Positions 33,692 through 42,390 of a DNA stretch of 64,000 nucleotides are shown in pieces. A program made the translations under genes and the position numbers. Source of the stretch: Anaerolineales bacterium (GTDB lineage: Bacteria > Chloroflexota > Anaerolineae > Anaerolineales > Villigracilaceae); the NCBI GenBank assembly GCA_030583925.1, contig CP129482.1, forward strand, positions 3,224,001-3,288,000, given 5' to 3'. The notes beneath the pieces were generated by a model, which was not told the DNA's origin, did not search any database, and saw only the letters and a list, made by a program, of their open reading frames with translations. How positions within the stretch are numbered: the first letter of the stretch is position 1; each line of letters begins with the position of its first letter.

Positions 33692-34692
33692 TACGATGTA
33701 GATTTTTTCGTTCGCTTGCTGGTTTTACCAGTCTTACGAGGCGACAACTTGGCTTTTGGTTTCCGCGTAGCGGTTTTTCTCTTCGGTCTCGCAATAACTG
33801 GTTCGTCAACTACCGGCTGCGACACGACAGGAACAAGGGGAGGTGTAATTTTGTATTCCTCTTCCCAATTCTCGGTAAACGAAAAACTGATTCCCTTGTA
33901 GCGCGCCATTAAGATGACCGCGCCGGTCACCGCCATCAACGAAGCGAACACCGCCGAGTAACTGATCCCCAGTTCGGGAATCTTCGGCTGGTCGGGACGG
34001 AAGAACTCGATCCACGTCCGTCCGATACCGGCAAGGATTAACCAGCCCGCGAACAAGGTTCCAGGCTTGAGTTCCTTTTCATACCGGCGAGACAGCCACA
34101 ATAGGAGTCCCGCCGCGGCGAAATTCCAGAGCATCTCGTAGGCAAATGTCGGATGAAAACGCGTGGCTTCCGGGAATCCCTGAAACTGAGGGAGCCGATT
34201 CTCCGCGGCGATGTGTATCCCCCACGGGAGCGTAGTCGGCGGTCCGTAGAGTTCCTGATTGACGAAGTTGCCGAGCCGCCCGATCGCCTGTCCGATCAAC
34301 AAGCCGGGTCCCGCCATATCCAGATACAACCACGGGTCGAGTTTGTTCTTGCGGATGAACCACAACAAGACGATGCCGCCGATCAGGAAACCGCCGAAAA
34401 TATGTAGTCCGCCCTGACGGAGATTGATGATCTGCGCGGGGTTTTCGATAAAGGTGCGATTGCCGCCCAGCGTGGCGTTGACGATATACCACAGCCGCGC
34501 GCCGAGGATGCCGAACAATACCACCCAGATCAGCGCGTCCCAAAATTTTTCGCTGTCTTCACCGCGCCGTTTAAGACTGCGCTCCACGATCATCGAACCG
34601 ACCAGCACGCCGGTCATGACGATCAGCCCATACCAATAGACGGGAAATTCATAACCGAACAAGCGGATTGTAAATATCACAGGATTAATCAT
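33691..34692 (-). CDS. lgt: prolipoprotein diacylglyceryl transferase
   Basis: Inner-membrane enzyme that attaches diacylglycerol to the lipobox Cys of lipoproteins, so it should act on the seven lipoproteins in this window. 333 residues from ATG 34692, which follows GAGG by five bases; the GTG two codons upstream leaves no room for that site. The Lgt signature reads GRLGNFVNQELYG, preceded by GARLWYIV and GGLHIFGGFLIGG. Seven hydrophobic segments are visible. A Lys/Arg/Thr-rich tail of about 60 residues (KRKTATRKPKAKLSPRKTGK) extends beyond the usual family end. Confidence 0.95.
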   Translation of the reverse strand: MINPVIFTIRLFGYEFPVYWYGLIVMTGVLVGSMIVERSLKRRGEDSEKFWDALIWVVLFGILGARLWYIVNATLGGNRTFIENPAQIINLRQGGLHIFGGFLIGGIVLLWFIRKNKLDPWLYLDMAGPGLLIGQAIGRLGNFVNQELYGPPTTLPWGIHIAAENRLPQFQGFPEATRFHPTFAYEMLWNFAAAGLLLWLSRRYEKELKPGTLFAGWLILAGIGRTWIEFFRPDQPKIPELGISYSAVFASLMAVTGAVILMARYKGISFSFTENWEEEYKITPPLVPVVSQPVVDEPVIARPKRKTATRKPKAKLSPRKTGKTSKRTKKSTS

Positions 34693-34719
34693 GTACACCT
34701 CGTTTGAGACTATGAGATA

Positions 34720-34810
34720 ATTCGTGGATCACGAAAACAAGTTCTCGACGCAGTTGCACTACGTCGAGACAAGCGACATGGTTTGTCTGGCAAATCGAAC
34801 GGTCGCTTGA
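34720..34810. repeat. intergenic palindromes between lgt and the SRPBCC gene
   Basis: CGTGGATCACG, then CTCGACG / CGTCGAG around CAGTTGCACTA (34744-34766), then CAAGCGAC / GTCGCTTG (34770-34809) with a 24-base loop. Together they suggest a folded element or regulator sites. No ORF is present. Confidence 0.5.
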
Positions 34811-34889
34811 ACTTTGGTGAAGCGCCGACAATTATAACATTGCAATATTTCAGGCTTGTCATCTTATCAATCGGGATTAAAATTGGCTC

Positions 34890-35348
34890 ATGCGCTCTTT
34901 CGAACTGAATATCTTTATTGACCGTCCCCGCAATGAAGTCTACGACCATCTGTCTGAGCCGATCAACATGATCGGACTACAACCGTACCTCACCACGATT
35001 GATATCTTGAAAGAACAAAAAGACACCAACGGAGTCCTGCTCCGCCCGTTTTATATGCTGGAGACCCATCGCTGGGCGGGGCTTCCCATCTTTAGAAGCA
35101 AAGTGTATACGGTGATTTCTCTGACCGATCCGAAAAAACAATTGACGATCCGGCGCTACACCCGGGGCGGGACCCAGATCGCCTATCATTATGAATTCCA
35201 CCAGATCGAAGAGGGACGCACCCACCTCATCCAGAAAACCGATTTTGAAAAGGTCAACAAAGTATTCGAGAATATCGTTTTCAACAGAGCCAACCAGTCA
35301 CAGCGGGGCTTGCTCACAAACTTGAAAGTCCGGCTCGAAAAGCAATAA
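34890..35348 (+). CDS. SRPBCC/START-like protein
   Basis: 152-residue soluble protein with the feel of the SRPBCC (polyketide cyclase/START-like) fold: an opening strand MRSFELNIFIDRPRNEVYDHLSEP, as in ligand-binding SRPBCC proteins, central beta strands (YTVISLTDPKKQLTIRRY, QIAYHYEFHQIEEGRT), and a C-terminal long helix. A TAAAAT box lies about eight bases before the ATG, consistent with a leaderless transcript. The ligand is unknown. It precedes rho with a separate promoter between. Confidence 0.7.
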   Translation: MRSFELNIFIDRPRNEVYDHLSEPINMIGLQPYLTTIDILKEQKDTNGVLLRPFYMLETHRWAGLPIFRSKVYTVISLTDPKKQLTIRRYTRGGTQIAYHYEFHQIEEGRTHLIQKTDFEKVNKVFENIVFNRANQSQRGLLTNLKVRLEKQ

Positions 35349-35354
35349 TCCCGC

Positions 35355-35383
35355 TTGCATCGCCTGAGTGAGAGCGCTATAAT
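35355..35383 (+). promoter_or_regulatory. promoter of rho
   Basis: TTGCAT (35355-35360), a 17-base spacer and consensus TATAAT (35378-35383). It gives an mRNA leader of roughly 210 bases before the rho ATG. Confidence 0.75.
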
Positions 35384-35389
35384 ATTGGC

Positions 35390-35602
35390 AATTCCCCAGT
35401 TGCTTTACAGACCCATTCATTGTGTAATCCGAATGCACGGCGATTCCCACCTGCACGGGTTCCACGCAAGACGACTTTGACCGAAGAACATCCACACCCA
35501 TCCACAAATTAAGGGAGATTCCCGACCCTGCGCCTTTTCAAGGCGTTGCTTTGGCTTGCAAGGCAGTCTCCGTAAAAATCCAACCCAGCAGAGAATAGAC
35601 AA
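35390..35602 (+). promoter_or_regulatory. long untranslated leader of rho
   Basis: Stretch with no convincing ORF. It is rich in C and poor in G in the middle part (ATCCACACCCATCCACAAATT near 35490-35510), the kind of sequence bound by Rho. A pair of complementary words GCCTTTTCAAGGC lies near 35531. Autoregulation of rho by early termination in its leader is known in other bacteria and is inferred here. Confidence 0.5.
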
Positions 35603-36880
35603 ATGAAAATACTTGAACTAGAGAACGAACCCCTTTCCAAACTTCGCACAATGGGAAAGGCTTTGAACATTCCCAACTCGAACCGCCTGAAAAAGGAAAT
35701 GCTCGCGATGATGATCCGCGAGGCGGAGGCGCAAAAGGAAGGCATCGAACTGCGCGGCGGCGTGCTAGAGATCATGAGCGAGGGGATCGGTTTCCTGCGG
35801 TCTACCAATTACCGCATCAGCGATCAAGATGTGTACGTTTCGCAAGCGCAATTGCGGCGGCACGACCTGCGAGCAGGCGATCTGGTCATTGGGCAGGTGC
35901 GCCCACCCCGCGAAAGCGAACGTCACTTCGGGCTTCTCAAAGTGGAATCCATTAACGGACTCGACCCCGAAGAAGCCTCCCGCAGACCTGTATTCGAGAG
36001 CCTAACCCCGATCTTCCCAGACAAACGCTTCGACCTTGAAACCGACCACGACACGCTCGCTCCCCGGCTAATCAACTTGATCGCACCTATCGGCAGGGGT
36101 CAACGCGGACTTATTGTTTCACCTCCCAAGGCAGGGAAAACAACCATCCTCAAGCAAATTGCGAATTCGATTTCAACCAAATATCCCGATGTGCATTTAC
36201 TGGTCGCTCTCATCGGCGAACGCCCGGAAGAAGTGACCGACATGGATCGCTCGGTAGACGCCGAAGTGGTCGCTTCGACCTTCGACGAACCGGTCACTTC
36301 GCACGTCCGCACGGCGGAACTCGCCTTAGAGCGCGCTAAGCGTCTCGTGGAGATCGGGCGGCACGTGGTAATCTTAATGGACTCGATCACACGCCTCGCG
36401 CGCGCCTACAACTTGGTCGTCAACCCAAGCGGACGCACGCTCTCCGGCGGTATGGATCCTTCGGCGTTGTACCCGCCCAAACGCTTCTTCGGCGCGGCGC
36501 GTAACATCGAAGAAGGCGGCTCGCTGACTATCATCGCGACCTGTCTCGTAGACACCGGCTCCCGCCTCGACGACGTTGTGTATGAAGAGTTCAAAGGCAC
36601 CGGCAACATGGAATTGCACCTCTCGCGCAAACTTCAAGAACGACGCATCTACCCTGCAGTGGATATCGAACGCTCATCCACGCGTCGCGAGGACCTTCTG
36701 CTTGGTCCAGATATCCTTCAACGGGTCTGGCTCATGCGGCGCATGTACATTCAAATGATCACCCAACAGCCGCAGGGCGCCGGCATGGATAACGCGGTCG
36801 CGACCGAAGCCATCATCACCCGCCTCGACCGGGCGCGCAATAACCAGGAATTCCTCGAAAACCTCGGCAAAGACGCTTAA
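35603..36880 (+). CDS. rho: transcription termination factor Rho
   Basis: Hexameric RNA helicase that ends transcription. 425 residues, family-typical. The N-terminal Rho domain ([23 protein letters not shown]) precedes the cold-shock-like RNA-binding domain with [17 protein letters not shown]. The ATPase domain has Walker A in SPPKAGKTT and Walker B in [17 protein letters not shown], the primary RNA-binding and R-loop regions being intact ([25 protein letters not shown]). No large insertion. The gene has its own promoter and a long leader. The M23 peptidase gene follows after a short repeat copy. Confidence 0.97.
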   Translation: MKILELENEPLSKLRTMGKALNIPNSNRLKKEMLAMMIREAEAQKEGIELRGGVLEIMSEGIGFLRSTNYRISDQDVYVSQAQLRRHDLRAGDLVIGQVRPPRESERHFGLLKVESINGLDPEEASRRPVFESLTPIFPDKRFDLETDHDTLAPRLINLIAPIGRGQRGLIVSPPKAGKTTILKQIANSISTKYPDVHLLVALIGERPEEVTDMDRSVDAEVVASTFDEPVTSHVRTAELALERAKRLVEIGRHVVILMDSITRLARAYNLVVNPSGRTLSGGMDPSALYPPKRFFGAARNIEEGGSLTIIATCLVDTGSRLDDVVYEEFKGTGNMELHLSRKLQERRIYPAVDIERSSTRREDLLLGPDILQRVWLMRRMYIQMITQQPQGAGMDNAVATEAIITRLDRARNNQEFLENLGKDA

Positions 36881-36885
36881 TCCCG

Positions 36886-36907
36886 TACGAAGTGCGACGC
36901 ACCCTCA
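36886..36907. repeat. GTGCGACGCAC repeat, single arm (copy 3)
   Basis: CGAAGTGCGACGCACCCTCAAA matches the reverse complement of the left end of copy 1 (13614-13632) over about 17 bases. Only one arm is present, between rho and the peptidase gene. Confidence 0.7.
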
Positions 36908-36917
36908 AATTTGAAAA

Positions 36918-37982
36918 ATGTCCAAGTTGATTTCGCTGTTAAAGACCAATTCAGTTTCCATCGTCAGTTGGGCGGTCACGCTCGCGCTGGCGGTGGGTAT
37001 GGTCGCGGGCGCGCTGGTATGGAGGAGTTCCAAATCTACGGTGCAGGCGATGGCGCCACTGCCGACCGCCGTGTCGGTGGATGAACCGGCTGAAGTGGCG
37101 CTGCCAGCCATCCCTGGGTCTGAAGCGTTGGTGTCCATCTCGCGCAAGATCCAGATCAAGACCAACGTCCCGGCGGATAAGCCGCGCTACCAGCCCGTCG
37201 AATATCGCGTGAAGCGCGGCGATTCGATCTTCGCCATCGCGCAATCCTATAAACTGACTCCTGAAACGGTCTTGTGGGCAAATTACGATGTTTTGCAGGA
37301 CGATCCGCACAGCCTCAAGCCGGGGCAAGTGTTGAGCATTCCTCCTGCGGACGGCATTTATTATCAGGTGAAGGAAAACGATACCATCAATTCGGTTGCC
37401 GATGAATTTGACGCCAGCGTGGACGATATTGTCAATTTTCCCGGCAACTCGATTGACCTCTCCGACCCCAAGGTTGTCTCCGGTTCATGGTTGATGATCC
37501 CGGGCGGCACGCGTGAATTTGTGCAATGGCTCGTCCCGACGATCGGTACGGGCAACTCCGGCACTGGCACTTCACCGACCAGCCAAAGCGCGTGTCCCGG
37601 CGGAGCGGTGGGAAGCGGCGGTTTTATTTGGCCCGCCGATTCGCACTCGCTTTCCGGTAACGATTATTGGAGCGGGCATCTCGGTATTGATATCGCGGCT
37701 GGCGAAGGGGCGCCAGTCTACGCGGCGGATAGCGGCGTTGTGACCATGGCGCAGGGCGGTTACAATTATGGTTACGGTAACGTGATCCAGATTGATCACG
37801 GCAACGGGTTTTCAACTGTGTATGCCCACTTAAGCGTAATCGGCGTTTCGCAATGCCAGAGCGTGAGCGCCGGTCAATGGATCGGCGCGGCGGGCAACAC
37901 CGGCAACTCGCAAGGCGCGCACTTGCACTTCGAGGTGCGTCAAGGCGGCGGCTCGATCAGCCCGTGGTTCGTCCTCCCTTAG
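36918..37982 (+). CDS. LysM and M23 metallopeptidase (cell wall hydrolase or activator)
   Basis: 354-residue secreted or membrane-anchored protein. One N-terminal transmembrane segment (about 15-36) precedes two LysM-like domains: YRVKRGDSIFAIAQSYKL (about 94-141) and YYQVKENDTINSVADEFDA (about 149-194). The C-terminal M23/LytM domain (about 235-354) keeps the zinc motifs HLGIDIA (HxxxD) and HLHFEV (HxH), plus a loop QIDHGNGFSTVYAHL. It likely cleaves peptidoglycan cross-bridges. It ends eight bases before birA, whose ribosome site overlaps its stop. The start at 36918 lacks a Shine-Dalgarno. Confidence 0.92.
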   Translation: MSKLISLLKTNSVSIVSWAVTLALAVGMVAGALVWRSSKSTVQAMAPLPTAVSVDEPAEVALPAIPGSEALVSISRKIQIKTNVPADKPRYQPVEYRVKRGDSIFAIAQSYKLTPETVLWANYDVLQDDPHSLKPGQVLSIPPADGIYYQVKENDTINSVADEFDASVDDIVNFPGNSIDLSDPKVVSGSWLMIPGGTREFVQWLVPTIGTGNSGTGTSPTSQSACPGGAVGSGGFIWPADSHSLSGNDYWSGHLGIDIAAGEGAPVYAADSGVVTMAQGGYNYGYGNVIQIDHGNGFSTVYAHLSVIGVSQCQSVSAGQWIGAAGNTGNSQGAHLHFEVRQGGGSISPWFVLP

Positions 37983-37990
37983 GATTTTCG

Positions 37991-38800
37991 ATGAATCAAG
38001 AAACCCTCACTGAATTGTCATCACAACTGCCCCTCGGTGAGATCCGTTATTTCGATTCGACCGGCTCCACCAACGACGAAGCGTTGAAGTGGGCGCAGTC
38101 CGGCGCACGCGACATGTCCATTATTGTGGCGGATGAACAGACAATGGGACGCGGCAGAATGGATCGTCCGTGGTTCACGCCGCCGGGGACTGCCCTTGCT
38201 TTCAGTTTGATCCTCCGCCCCACTTTGACGGAAAAACCGCATCTTTCCAGACTGGTGGGACTCGCCGCGCTTTCCATCGTGAAGCCGCTTCAAGCCTTCG
38301 GCCTCTCTCCGCAGATCAAATGGCCCAACGACATTTTGTTGGATCAGCGTAAAGTAGCGGGCGTGTTGATCGAACTGGTCTGGTCCGGCGAGGATGTGGT
38401 CTGCGTGGTGATCGGCGTTGGGATCAATGTGTCAAAGCGCGCCGTTCCGGGCACCGATATCCTTCGTTTCCCCGGCACGAGTTTGGAAGACGCGCTTGGC
38501 AACATCGTCGAACGGGAAAAATTGCTCAAAGACATTCTCTCTGCTTTCATCGCATTACGCCCACAACTCGGCTCGGATGGATTTATGAACCAATGGGGCG
38601 AAGTTCTTGCGTATCGCGGCAGGCAGGTGCGAGTGGAGATGGGCGGTGATCAAACCGTCGTCGGCAAGTTGGAAGGCATCCTTTCAGACGGAAGTCTGCG
38701 TATACGCGATGACAATGGCAAATCCGTAACAGTCCATTTTGGCGACGTTCGCCTGCGTCCATTCACTGATATACTCAAGAACAAGGCAACCCATGTTTGA
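37991..38800 (+). CDS. birA: biotin--[acetyl-CoA-carboxylase] ligase
   Basis: Enzyme that attaches biotin to the carrier domain of carboxylases. 269 residues, starting at ATG 37991 with AGGA at 37981-37984. The biotinyl-AMP loop reads GRGRMDRPWFTPPGTALAFSL and the biotin site includes KWPNDILLDQRKVAGVLIE, with the C-terminal SH3-like domain (EGILSDGSLRIRDDNGKSV). The N-terminal DNA-binding domain of bifunctional BirA is absent, so it should not act as a repressor. It overlaps the following small membrane protein gene by eight bases. Confidence 0.95.
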   Translation: MNQETLTELSSQLPLGEIRYFDSTGSTNDEALKWAQSGARDMSIIVADEQTMGRGRMDRPWFTPPGTALAFSLILRPTLTEKPHLSRLVGLAALSIVKPLQAFGLSPQIKWPNDILLDQRKVAGVLIELVWSGEDVVCVVIGVGINVSKRAVPGTDILRFPGTSLEDALGNIVEREKLLKDILSAFIALRPQLGSDGFMNQWGEVLAYRGRQVRVEMGGDQTVVGKLEGILSDGSLRIRDDNGKSVTVHFGDVRLRPFTDILKNKATHV

Positions 38801-39032
38801 TAACCTGCGTGAATCCGCTTCTTCTTCCTCGTTTTATGAGGAAGAAGCGAACGAACTCTATCGCGAGCCAGAGTCGAAACCGCTCGTGGCGCCTGCCAAA
38901 AGACGGGGAGCTCCGCGCTTTCTCGGCATGACGGCGCAACAGCGGTTCCTGCTTTCGCTTATGCTATTATTTACCGTTTGCGCCCTCGGAACGCTGGCGA
39001 TGTTCCTTTTGGGGAAGATGTCATTGTTCTAA
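38793..39032 (+). CDS. small single-pass membrane protein
   Basis: 79-residue protein of unknown function. ATG 38793 overlaps the end of birA. The N-terminal half is polar and acidic, with a Ser run (RESASSSSFYEEEANELY), the middle has a basic patch (PAKRRGAP), and one transmembrane segment lies near 52-73 (FLLSLMLLFTVCALGTLAMFLL). It is the last gene before a bidirectional terminator. The coupling to birA suggests co-expression only. Confidence 0.7.
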   Translation: MFDNLRESASSSSFYEEEANELYREPESKPLVAPAKRRGAPRFLGMTAQQRFLLSLMLLFTVCALGTLAMFLLGKMSLF

Positions 39033-39052
39033 CCAAAGTGAGACGAAAAAAT

Positions 39053-39085
39053 AAAATCCCGAAAGTTTAACTTTCGGGATTTTTG
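39053..39085. terminator. bidirectional terminator between the small membrane protein and gyrA
   Basis: ATCCCGAAAGTT pairs with AACTTTCGGGAT around a one- or two-base loop; A and T runs flank it on both sides. The two genes converge here. Confidence 0.92.
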
Positions 39086-39089
39086 ATTC

Positions 39090-41609
39090 TTAGATCAACT
39101 GCGGTTGCGGCTCGGAGTTTTCCTCCTCCATCATCGCCGCCCCAGCCTTCTTCAAATCCTCCGCCGAGATGCGCGCCACAGACGCCACGTAGTCGCCGTC
39201 TTGCGGCTTGATGAGGTGGACGCCTTTGGTGGCGCGTCCTGCAGTTTTCACAGTTTTGTTTTTGATTCGGATGGTCTGTCCGTTGGCGGTCATGATAGTG
39301 AGGTCATCGTCCTTTTGCACAACGCGGGCGGAGACGATCTTGCCAATCTCTTTCGTTGCCTTCTGGTCAATGGTTGCGACGCCATAGGTCGCGCGTCCTT
39401 TGGGCGAATACTCTTTCAATGGAGTTTGCTTACCAAAGCCGCCGCTGGTGACGACAAGCAGAGACGCGTCCTTCTCGACAACATCCATGCTTGTGACTTC
39501 GTCGCCCTTCTTGAGTTTGATCGCGGTGACGCCCGCGGCTTGCCGTCCCATAGCGCGGATCTTGGTTTCGTTGTAGCGCAGAGCTTGTCCGTTTTGCGTG
39601 ACGAAGATCAAATCATCTTTGCCGCTGGTGACGCGCGCCCAGCCCAACTGGTCGCCGTCGCTCAGGTTAAGCGCGATCAAGCCCGAAGGTCGGACTGAAG
39701 CGAATTCTTCCATGACGACTCGCTTGGTCTTGCCGCGCGCGGTCGCCATGACGCAAAATCCATGCGCGGAGAAATCAGAAACCGCGATGGCGGCGGTGAC
39801 GCGTTCGTCCGCGCCCAACGCCAACACGTTGACGAGCGGGATGCCTTTCGCGGTTCGATCCGCATCGGGGATTTGATAGACCTTCTCGCTGTAGACTTTT
39901 CCTTTGTCGGAGAAGAACAGCATCGTGTCGAGACTGCGCGCGGGGATGAGCGCGACAACTTCATCCTCTTCTTTTGTTTCAAAACCCTTCACGCCGCGTC
40001 CACCACGACTCTGCGAGCGGAACGCCGACGCCGCGACGCGTTTGATGTAGCCGCGTTCGGTGAGGCTGATGAGAACGGCCTCATCTTGAACGAGGTCGGC
40101 TTCGCTGAGTTCCTCTTTGGCGTCTGAAGCGATGCGCGTGCGACGGTCGTCGCCGTATTTTTCCGCAAGTTCGTTCAAGTCGCTTTGAATAAGCGCGAGA
40201 ACCTTTTTGGGATGAGCAAGCAGATCTTCGAGATAGGCGATCTGCTCGGCGACTTGTTTGTGTTCCTCTTCGATCTTCCAGCGTTCGAGAGCGGCGAGGC
40301 GGCGCAATTGCATATCGAGAATCGCCTGCGCCTGCAGGTCGCTTAACTTGAAACGCTTCATCAAGTTTTGCTTGGCTACGTCGGCGTCTTCCGATTCACG
40401 GATGGTCTTGATGACCTTGTCGAGATTAGCAAGGGCGATTAAATATCCGTCAAGGATGTGTTGTCGTGCGCGGGCTTTCGCTAACTCAAAATTCGTGCGG
40501 CGGACAATGACCACCTGCCGATGTTCGATGAAGATTTGCAAAGCGCGCTTGAGCGGAAGCGTGCGCGGCTCGCCATCCACGAGCGCCAGCATCTGCGCGC
40601 CGAACGTGGTTTGCAGGGAGGTGTACTTGTAAAGTTGGTTCAACACTTTCTTCGGTTGCGCGCCGCGTTTGAGTTCGATGACGATGCTCATGCCGCGCTG
40701 GTCGGATTCGTCGCGCAGGTCGGCAATCTGGTCGATTTTGTCGTCGCGCACTAGTTCGGCGATGCGTTCGATCAATGTCGTTTTGTTGACCTGATACGGA
40801 ATCTCGGTGATGACGATCTCGTGCTTGCCGCCCTTCCCCTCTTCAATATGAGCCATGCCACGCACGACGATGCGTCCCTTGCCCGTGCCGTAGGTGGATT
40901 CGATTCCTTCGCGCCCGACGATGATGCCGCCAGTCGGGAAGTCGGGTCCTTTCACAAACTTCATCAAGTCTTCGACTGGGATGTCATCCATCTTGTCGTG
41001 GTTGTCAATCAAATAATTGATGGCATCCACGAGTTCGCGCAGGTTATGCGGCGGGATGTTCGTCGCCATACCGACTGCGATGCCCGACGTGCCGTTGAGG
41101 AGCATGTTCGGCACACGGGCAGGCAAAACAAGCGGCTCTTCGAGCGAATCGTCGAAGTTGGGACCGAAGTCCACGGTGTCTTTGTCGAGGTCGGCGAGCA
41201 GTTCTTCCGCCAGTTTTTGGAGGCGGGCTTCGGTGTAACGCATGGCGGCGGGCGCGTCTCCGTCAATTGAACCGAAGTTGCCCTGTCCATCCACGAGCAG
41301 GTAGCGCATGGAGAAATCCTGTGCCATGCGCGCCATCGTTTCGTAGACCGCCGAGTCGCCGTGCGGATGGAATTTACCTAGAACTTCGCCCACGATACGC
41401 GCGGATTTCTTGTAGGCTGAATTTGAACGAATTCCCAGTTCTTGCATGGCGAATAAAATACGCCGATGGACGGGTTTCAGCCCATCGCGGGCATCGGGAA
41501 GGGCGCGCGCCACGATCACGCTCATGGCGTAATCGAGGTATGCCGAGCGCATCTGGGCGTCAATATCAACGGATTCGATGTTTCCAGCTTGGGTGGTTTC
41601 GTCTGCCAT
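39090..41609 (-). CDS. gyrA: DNA gyrase subunit A
   Basis: Catalytic DNA cleavage/rejoining subunit of gyrase. 839 residues from ATG 41609 ([14 protein letters not shown] nine bases upstream). The active-site Tyr125 is in [10 protein letters not shown]. The quinolone-resistance region reads [15 protein letters not shown]: the Ser is retained, and Glu stands at the position that is Asp87 in E. coli, as in many Gram-positives. The C-terminal wrapping domain has the GyrA-box-like [10 protein letters not shown] near residue 537, which distinguishes it from ParC. gyrB is not in the window. The C-terminal tail is acidic ([12 protein letters not shown]). A terminator-like hairpin stands in its leader. 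Confidence 0.95.
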   Translation of the reverse strand: MADETTQAGNIESVDIDAQMRSAYLDYAMSVIVARALPDARDGLKPVHRRILFAMQELGIRSNSAYKKSARIVGEVLGKFHPHGDSAVYETMARMAQDFSMRYLLVDGQGNFGSIDGDAPAAMRYTEARLQKLAEELLADLDKDTVDFGPNFDDSLEEPLVLPARVPNMLLNGTSGIAVGMATNIPPHNLRELVDAINYLIDNHDKMDDIPVEDLMKFVKGPDFPTGGIIVGREGIESTYGTGKGRIVVRGMAHIEEGKGGKHEIVITEIPYQVNKTTLIERIAELVRDDKIDQIADLRDESDQRGMSIVIELKRGAQPKKVLNQLYKYTSLQTTFGAQMLALVDGEPRTLPLKRALQIFIEHRQVVIVRRTNFELAKARARQHILDGYLIALANLDKVIKTIRESEDADVAKQNLMKRFKLSDLQAQAILDMQLRRLAALERWKIEEEHKQVAEQIAYLEDLLAHPKKVLALIQSDLNELAEKYGDDRRTRIASDAKEELSEADLVQDEAVLISLTERGYIKRVAASAFRSQSRGGRGVKGFETKEEDEVVALIPARSLDTMLFFSDKGKVYSEKVYQIPDADRTAKGIPLVNVLALGADERVTAAIAVSDFSAHGFCVMATARGKTKRVVMEEFASVRPSGLIALNLSDGDQLGWARVTSGKDDLIFVTQNGQALRYNETKIRAMGRQAAGVTAIKLKKGDEVTSMDVVEKDASLLVVTSGGFGKQTPLKEYSPKGRATYGVATIDQKATKEIGKIVSARVVQKDDDLTIMTANGQTIRIKNKTVKTAGRATKGVHLIKPQDGDYVASVARISAEDLKKAGAAMMEEENSEPQPQLI

Positions 41610-41637
41610 ATTTCTCTCAATTTTTGGGGTTTCGGCA

Positions 41638-41677
41638 TAAAAAAGACACGGGGACAATGTCTGTGACTCCGCGTCTT
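41638..41677 (-). promoter_or_regulatory. terminator-like hairpin (attenuator) in the gyrA leader
   Basis: On the minus strand AAGACGCGGAG pairs with CCCCGTGTCTT (nine Watson-Crick pairs, one GT, one mismatch) across about 13 bases, and is followed by TTTTTTAT. It lies between the predicted promoter at 41711 and the gyrA ATG. It could attenuate gyrA. Confidence 0.55.
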
Positions 41678-41710
41678 AACTAATGAAGGGTCTTTGCCTT
41701 ATTTCCCCTA

Positions 41711-41719
41711 ATTATACCA
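41711..41719 (-). promoter_or_regulatory. extended -10 promoter of gyrA
   Basis: On the minus strand TGGTATAAT, a TGn-extended -10. No -35 is clear. The leader to the gyrA ATG would be about 95 bases. Confidence 0.5.
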
Positions 41720-41733
41720 CTCCTCCGCCTATA

Positions 41734-41797
41734 AATTTCACCGCAAAGAACGCGAAGTTTTTTAGCGATCTTAGCGGACTTGGCGGTTCAAAAATTG
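41734..41797. repeat. dispersed-repeat-like element (CACCGCAAAGAACGCGAAG...CTTGGCGGTTCA)
   Basis: AATTTCACCGC and GGCGGTTCAAAAATT are imperfect inverted ends around AAAGAACGCGAAG and TTAGCGATCTTAGCGGAC. Words of this kind are common intergenic repeats in related genomes (from general knowledge, not searched). Confidence 0.5.
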
Positions 41798-41813
41798 GGG
41801 CGGGAGGGATAAT

Positions 41814-41837
41814 AAAAAACCCGCCTCTCAGCGGATT
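41814..41837 (-). terminator. terminator after tRNA-Leu
   Basis: On the minus strand AATCCGC pairs with GCGGGTT around TGAGAG and is followed by TTTT. It lies 16 bases past the tRNA 3' end. Confidence 0.75.
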
Positions 41838-41852
41838 TTCGACCTGACTCTG

Positions 41853-41936
41853 TGCCGAAGGAGGGATTTGAACCCTCAAGAGATTGCTCTCACCACGCCC
41901 TGAACGTGGCGCGTCTGCCAATTCCGCCACTTCGGC
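41853..41936 (-). tRNA. tRNA-Leu (anticodon CAG)
   Basis: The 84-base sequence on the minus strand folds as a class II tRNA. The acceptor stem is GCCGAAG/CTTCGGC with discriminator A. The anticodon arm CCACG-TTCAGGG-CGTGG gives anticodon CAG. A long variable arm (TGAGAGCAATCTCTTG) follows, and the T arm reads GAGGGTTCAAATCCCTC. CCA is not encoded. It reads CUG codons. Confidence 0.95.
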
Positions 41937-42102
41937 TCAAGTGCGTGTGAATTTTATCTCAAAGAAGAGTTTTGTCAACCAAAGGCAAGAAACTTCGCTT
42001 TCAAAATCTCGTATGAAATCTTGGAACAATATCTCACTCGCGCCGTCTTGGATATGGCATTGCCTATTTGTAGTGCAATTCCATTTCAGTACTGTTAGGG
42101 GA

Positions 42103-42108
42103 TATAAC
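42103..42108 (+). promoter_or_regulatory. possible -10 box of the 40-residue membrane peptide gene
   Basis: TATAAC with TTCCAT 18 bases upstream, about 48 bases before the ATG at 42157. Weak. Confidence 0.3.
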
Positions 42109-42156
42109 TTTTCAAACCAAAAGAGGTTTAATCAGGCACACAGAAAGGAGTAAACC

Positions 42157-42279
42157 ATGTTCGCCATTGCCGTCGTTATCTGTTTGCTTTTGTTTGCGGC
42201 TCTCGTAGTCGCGGACCTGCTCGTCTCGAACATCAATTCGGATGAGTTGAGCAACATGGGCGTCGAGAAAAAGTTATGA
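42157..42279 (+). CDS. 40-residue single-pass membrane peptide
   Basis: Very small gene, missed by length cut-offs. A near-ideal ribosome site AGAAAGGAG (42142-42150) stands six bases before the ATG, and a strong terminator follows 23 bases after the stop. The product begins MFAIAVVICLLLFAALVVADL, a transmembrane helix, and continues with a short polar tail ending VEKKL. The isolated unit with its own signals is good evidence that it is expressed. No family is recognised. Confidence 0.7.
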   Translation: MFAIAVVICLLLFAALVVADLLVSNINSDELSNMGVEKKL

Positions 42280-42301
42280 AAGAAGACGCCCACACCCCCT
42301 A

Positions 42302-42341
42302 GCCCGATGCGGATTCAAAAGCGCATCGGGCATTTTCTTTT
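42302..42341 (+). terminator. terminator after the 40-residue membrane peptide
   Basis: GCCCGATGCG pairs with CGCATCGGGC around GATTCAAAAG, then ATTTTCTTTTT. Confidence 0.88.
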
Positions 42342-42360
42342 TAATGGCTATGACGCAAGG

Positions 42361-42366
42361 TATAAT
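42361..42366 (+). promoter_or_regulatory. -10 box (TATAAT) of the two-gene hypothetical unit
   Basis: Consensus TATAAT 24 bases before the ATG at 42391; GAGG serves as ribosome site. Confidence 0.5.
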
Positions 42367-42390
42367 TACGGAAAACTCACGAGGACGGCA

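Noticed and set aside
34705-34889. A small RNA gene between lgt and the SRPBCC gene
   Set aside because: Several palindromes are present but no promoter-terminator pair could be identified, so it is listed only as repeats.
41884-42153. Plus-strand ORF of 89 residues across the tRNA-Leu gene
   Set aside because: It starts within the tRNA on the opposite strand and has no ribosome site; the tRNA is unambiguous.
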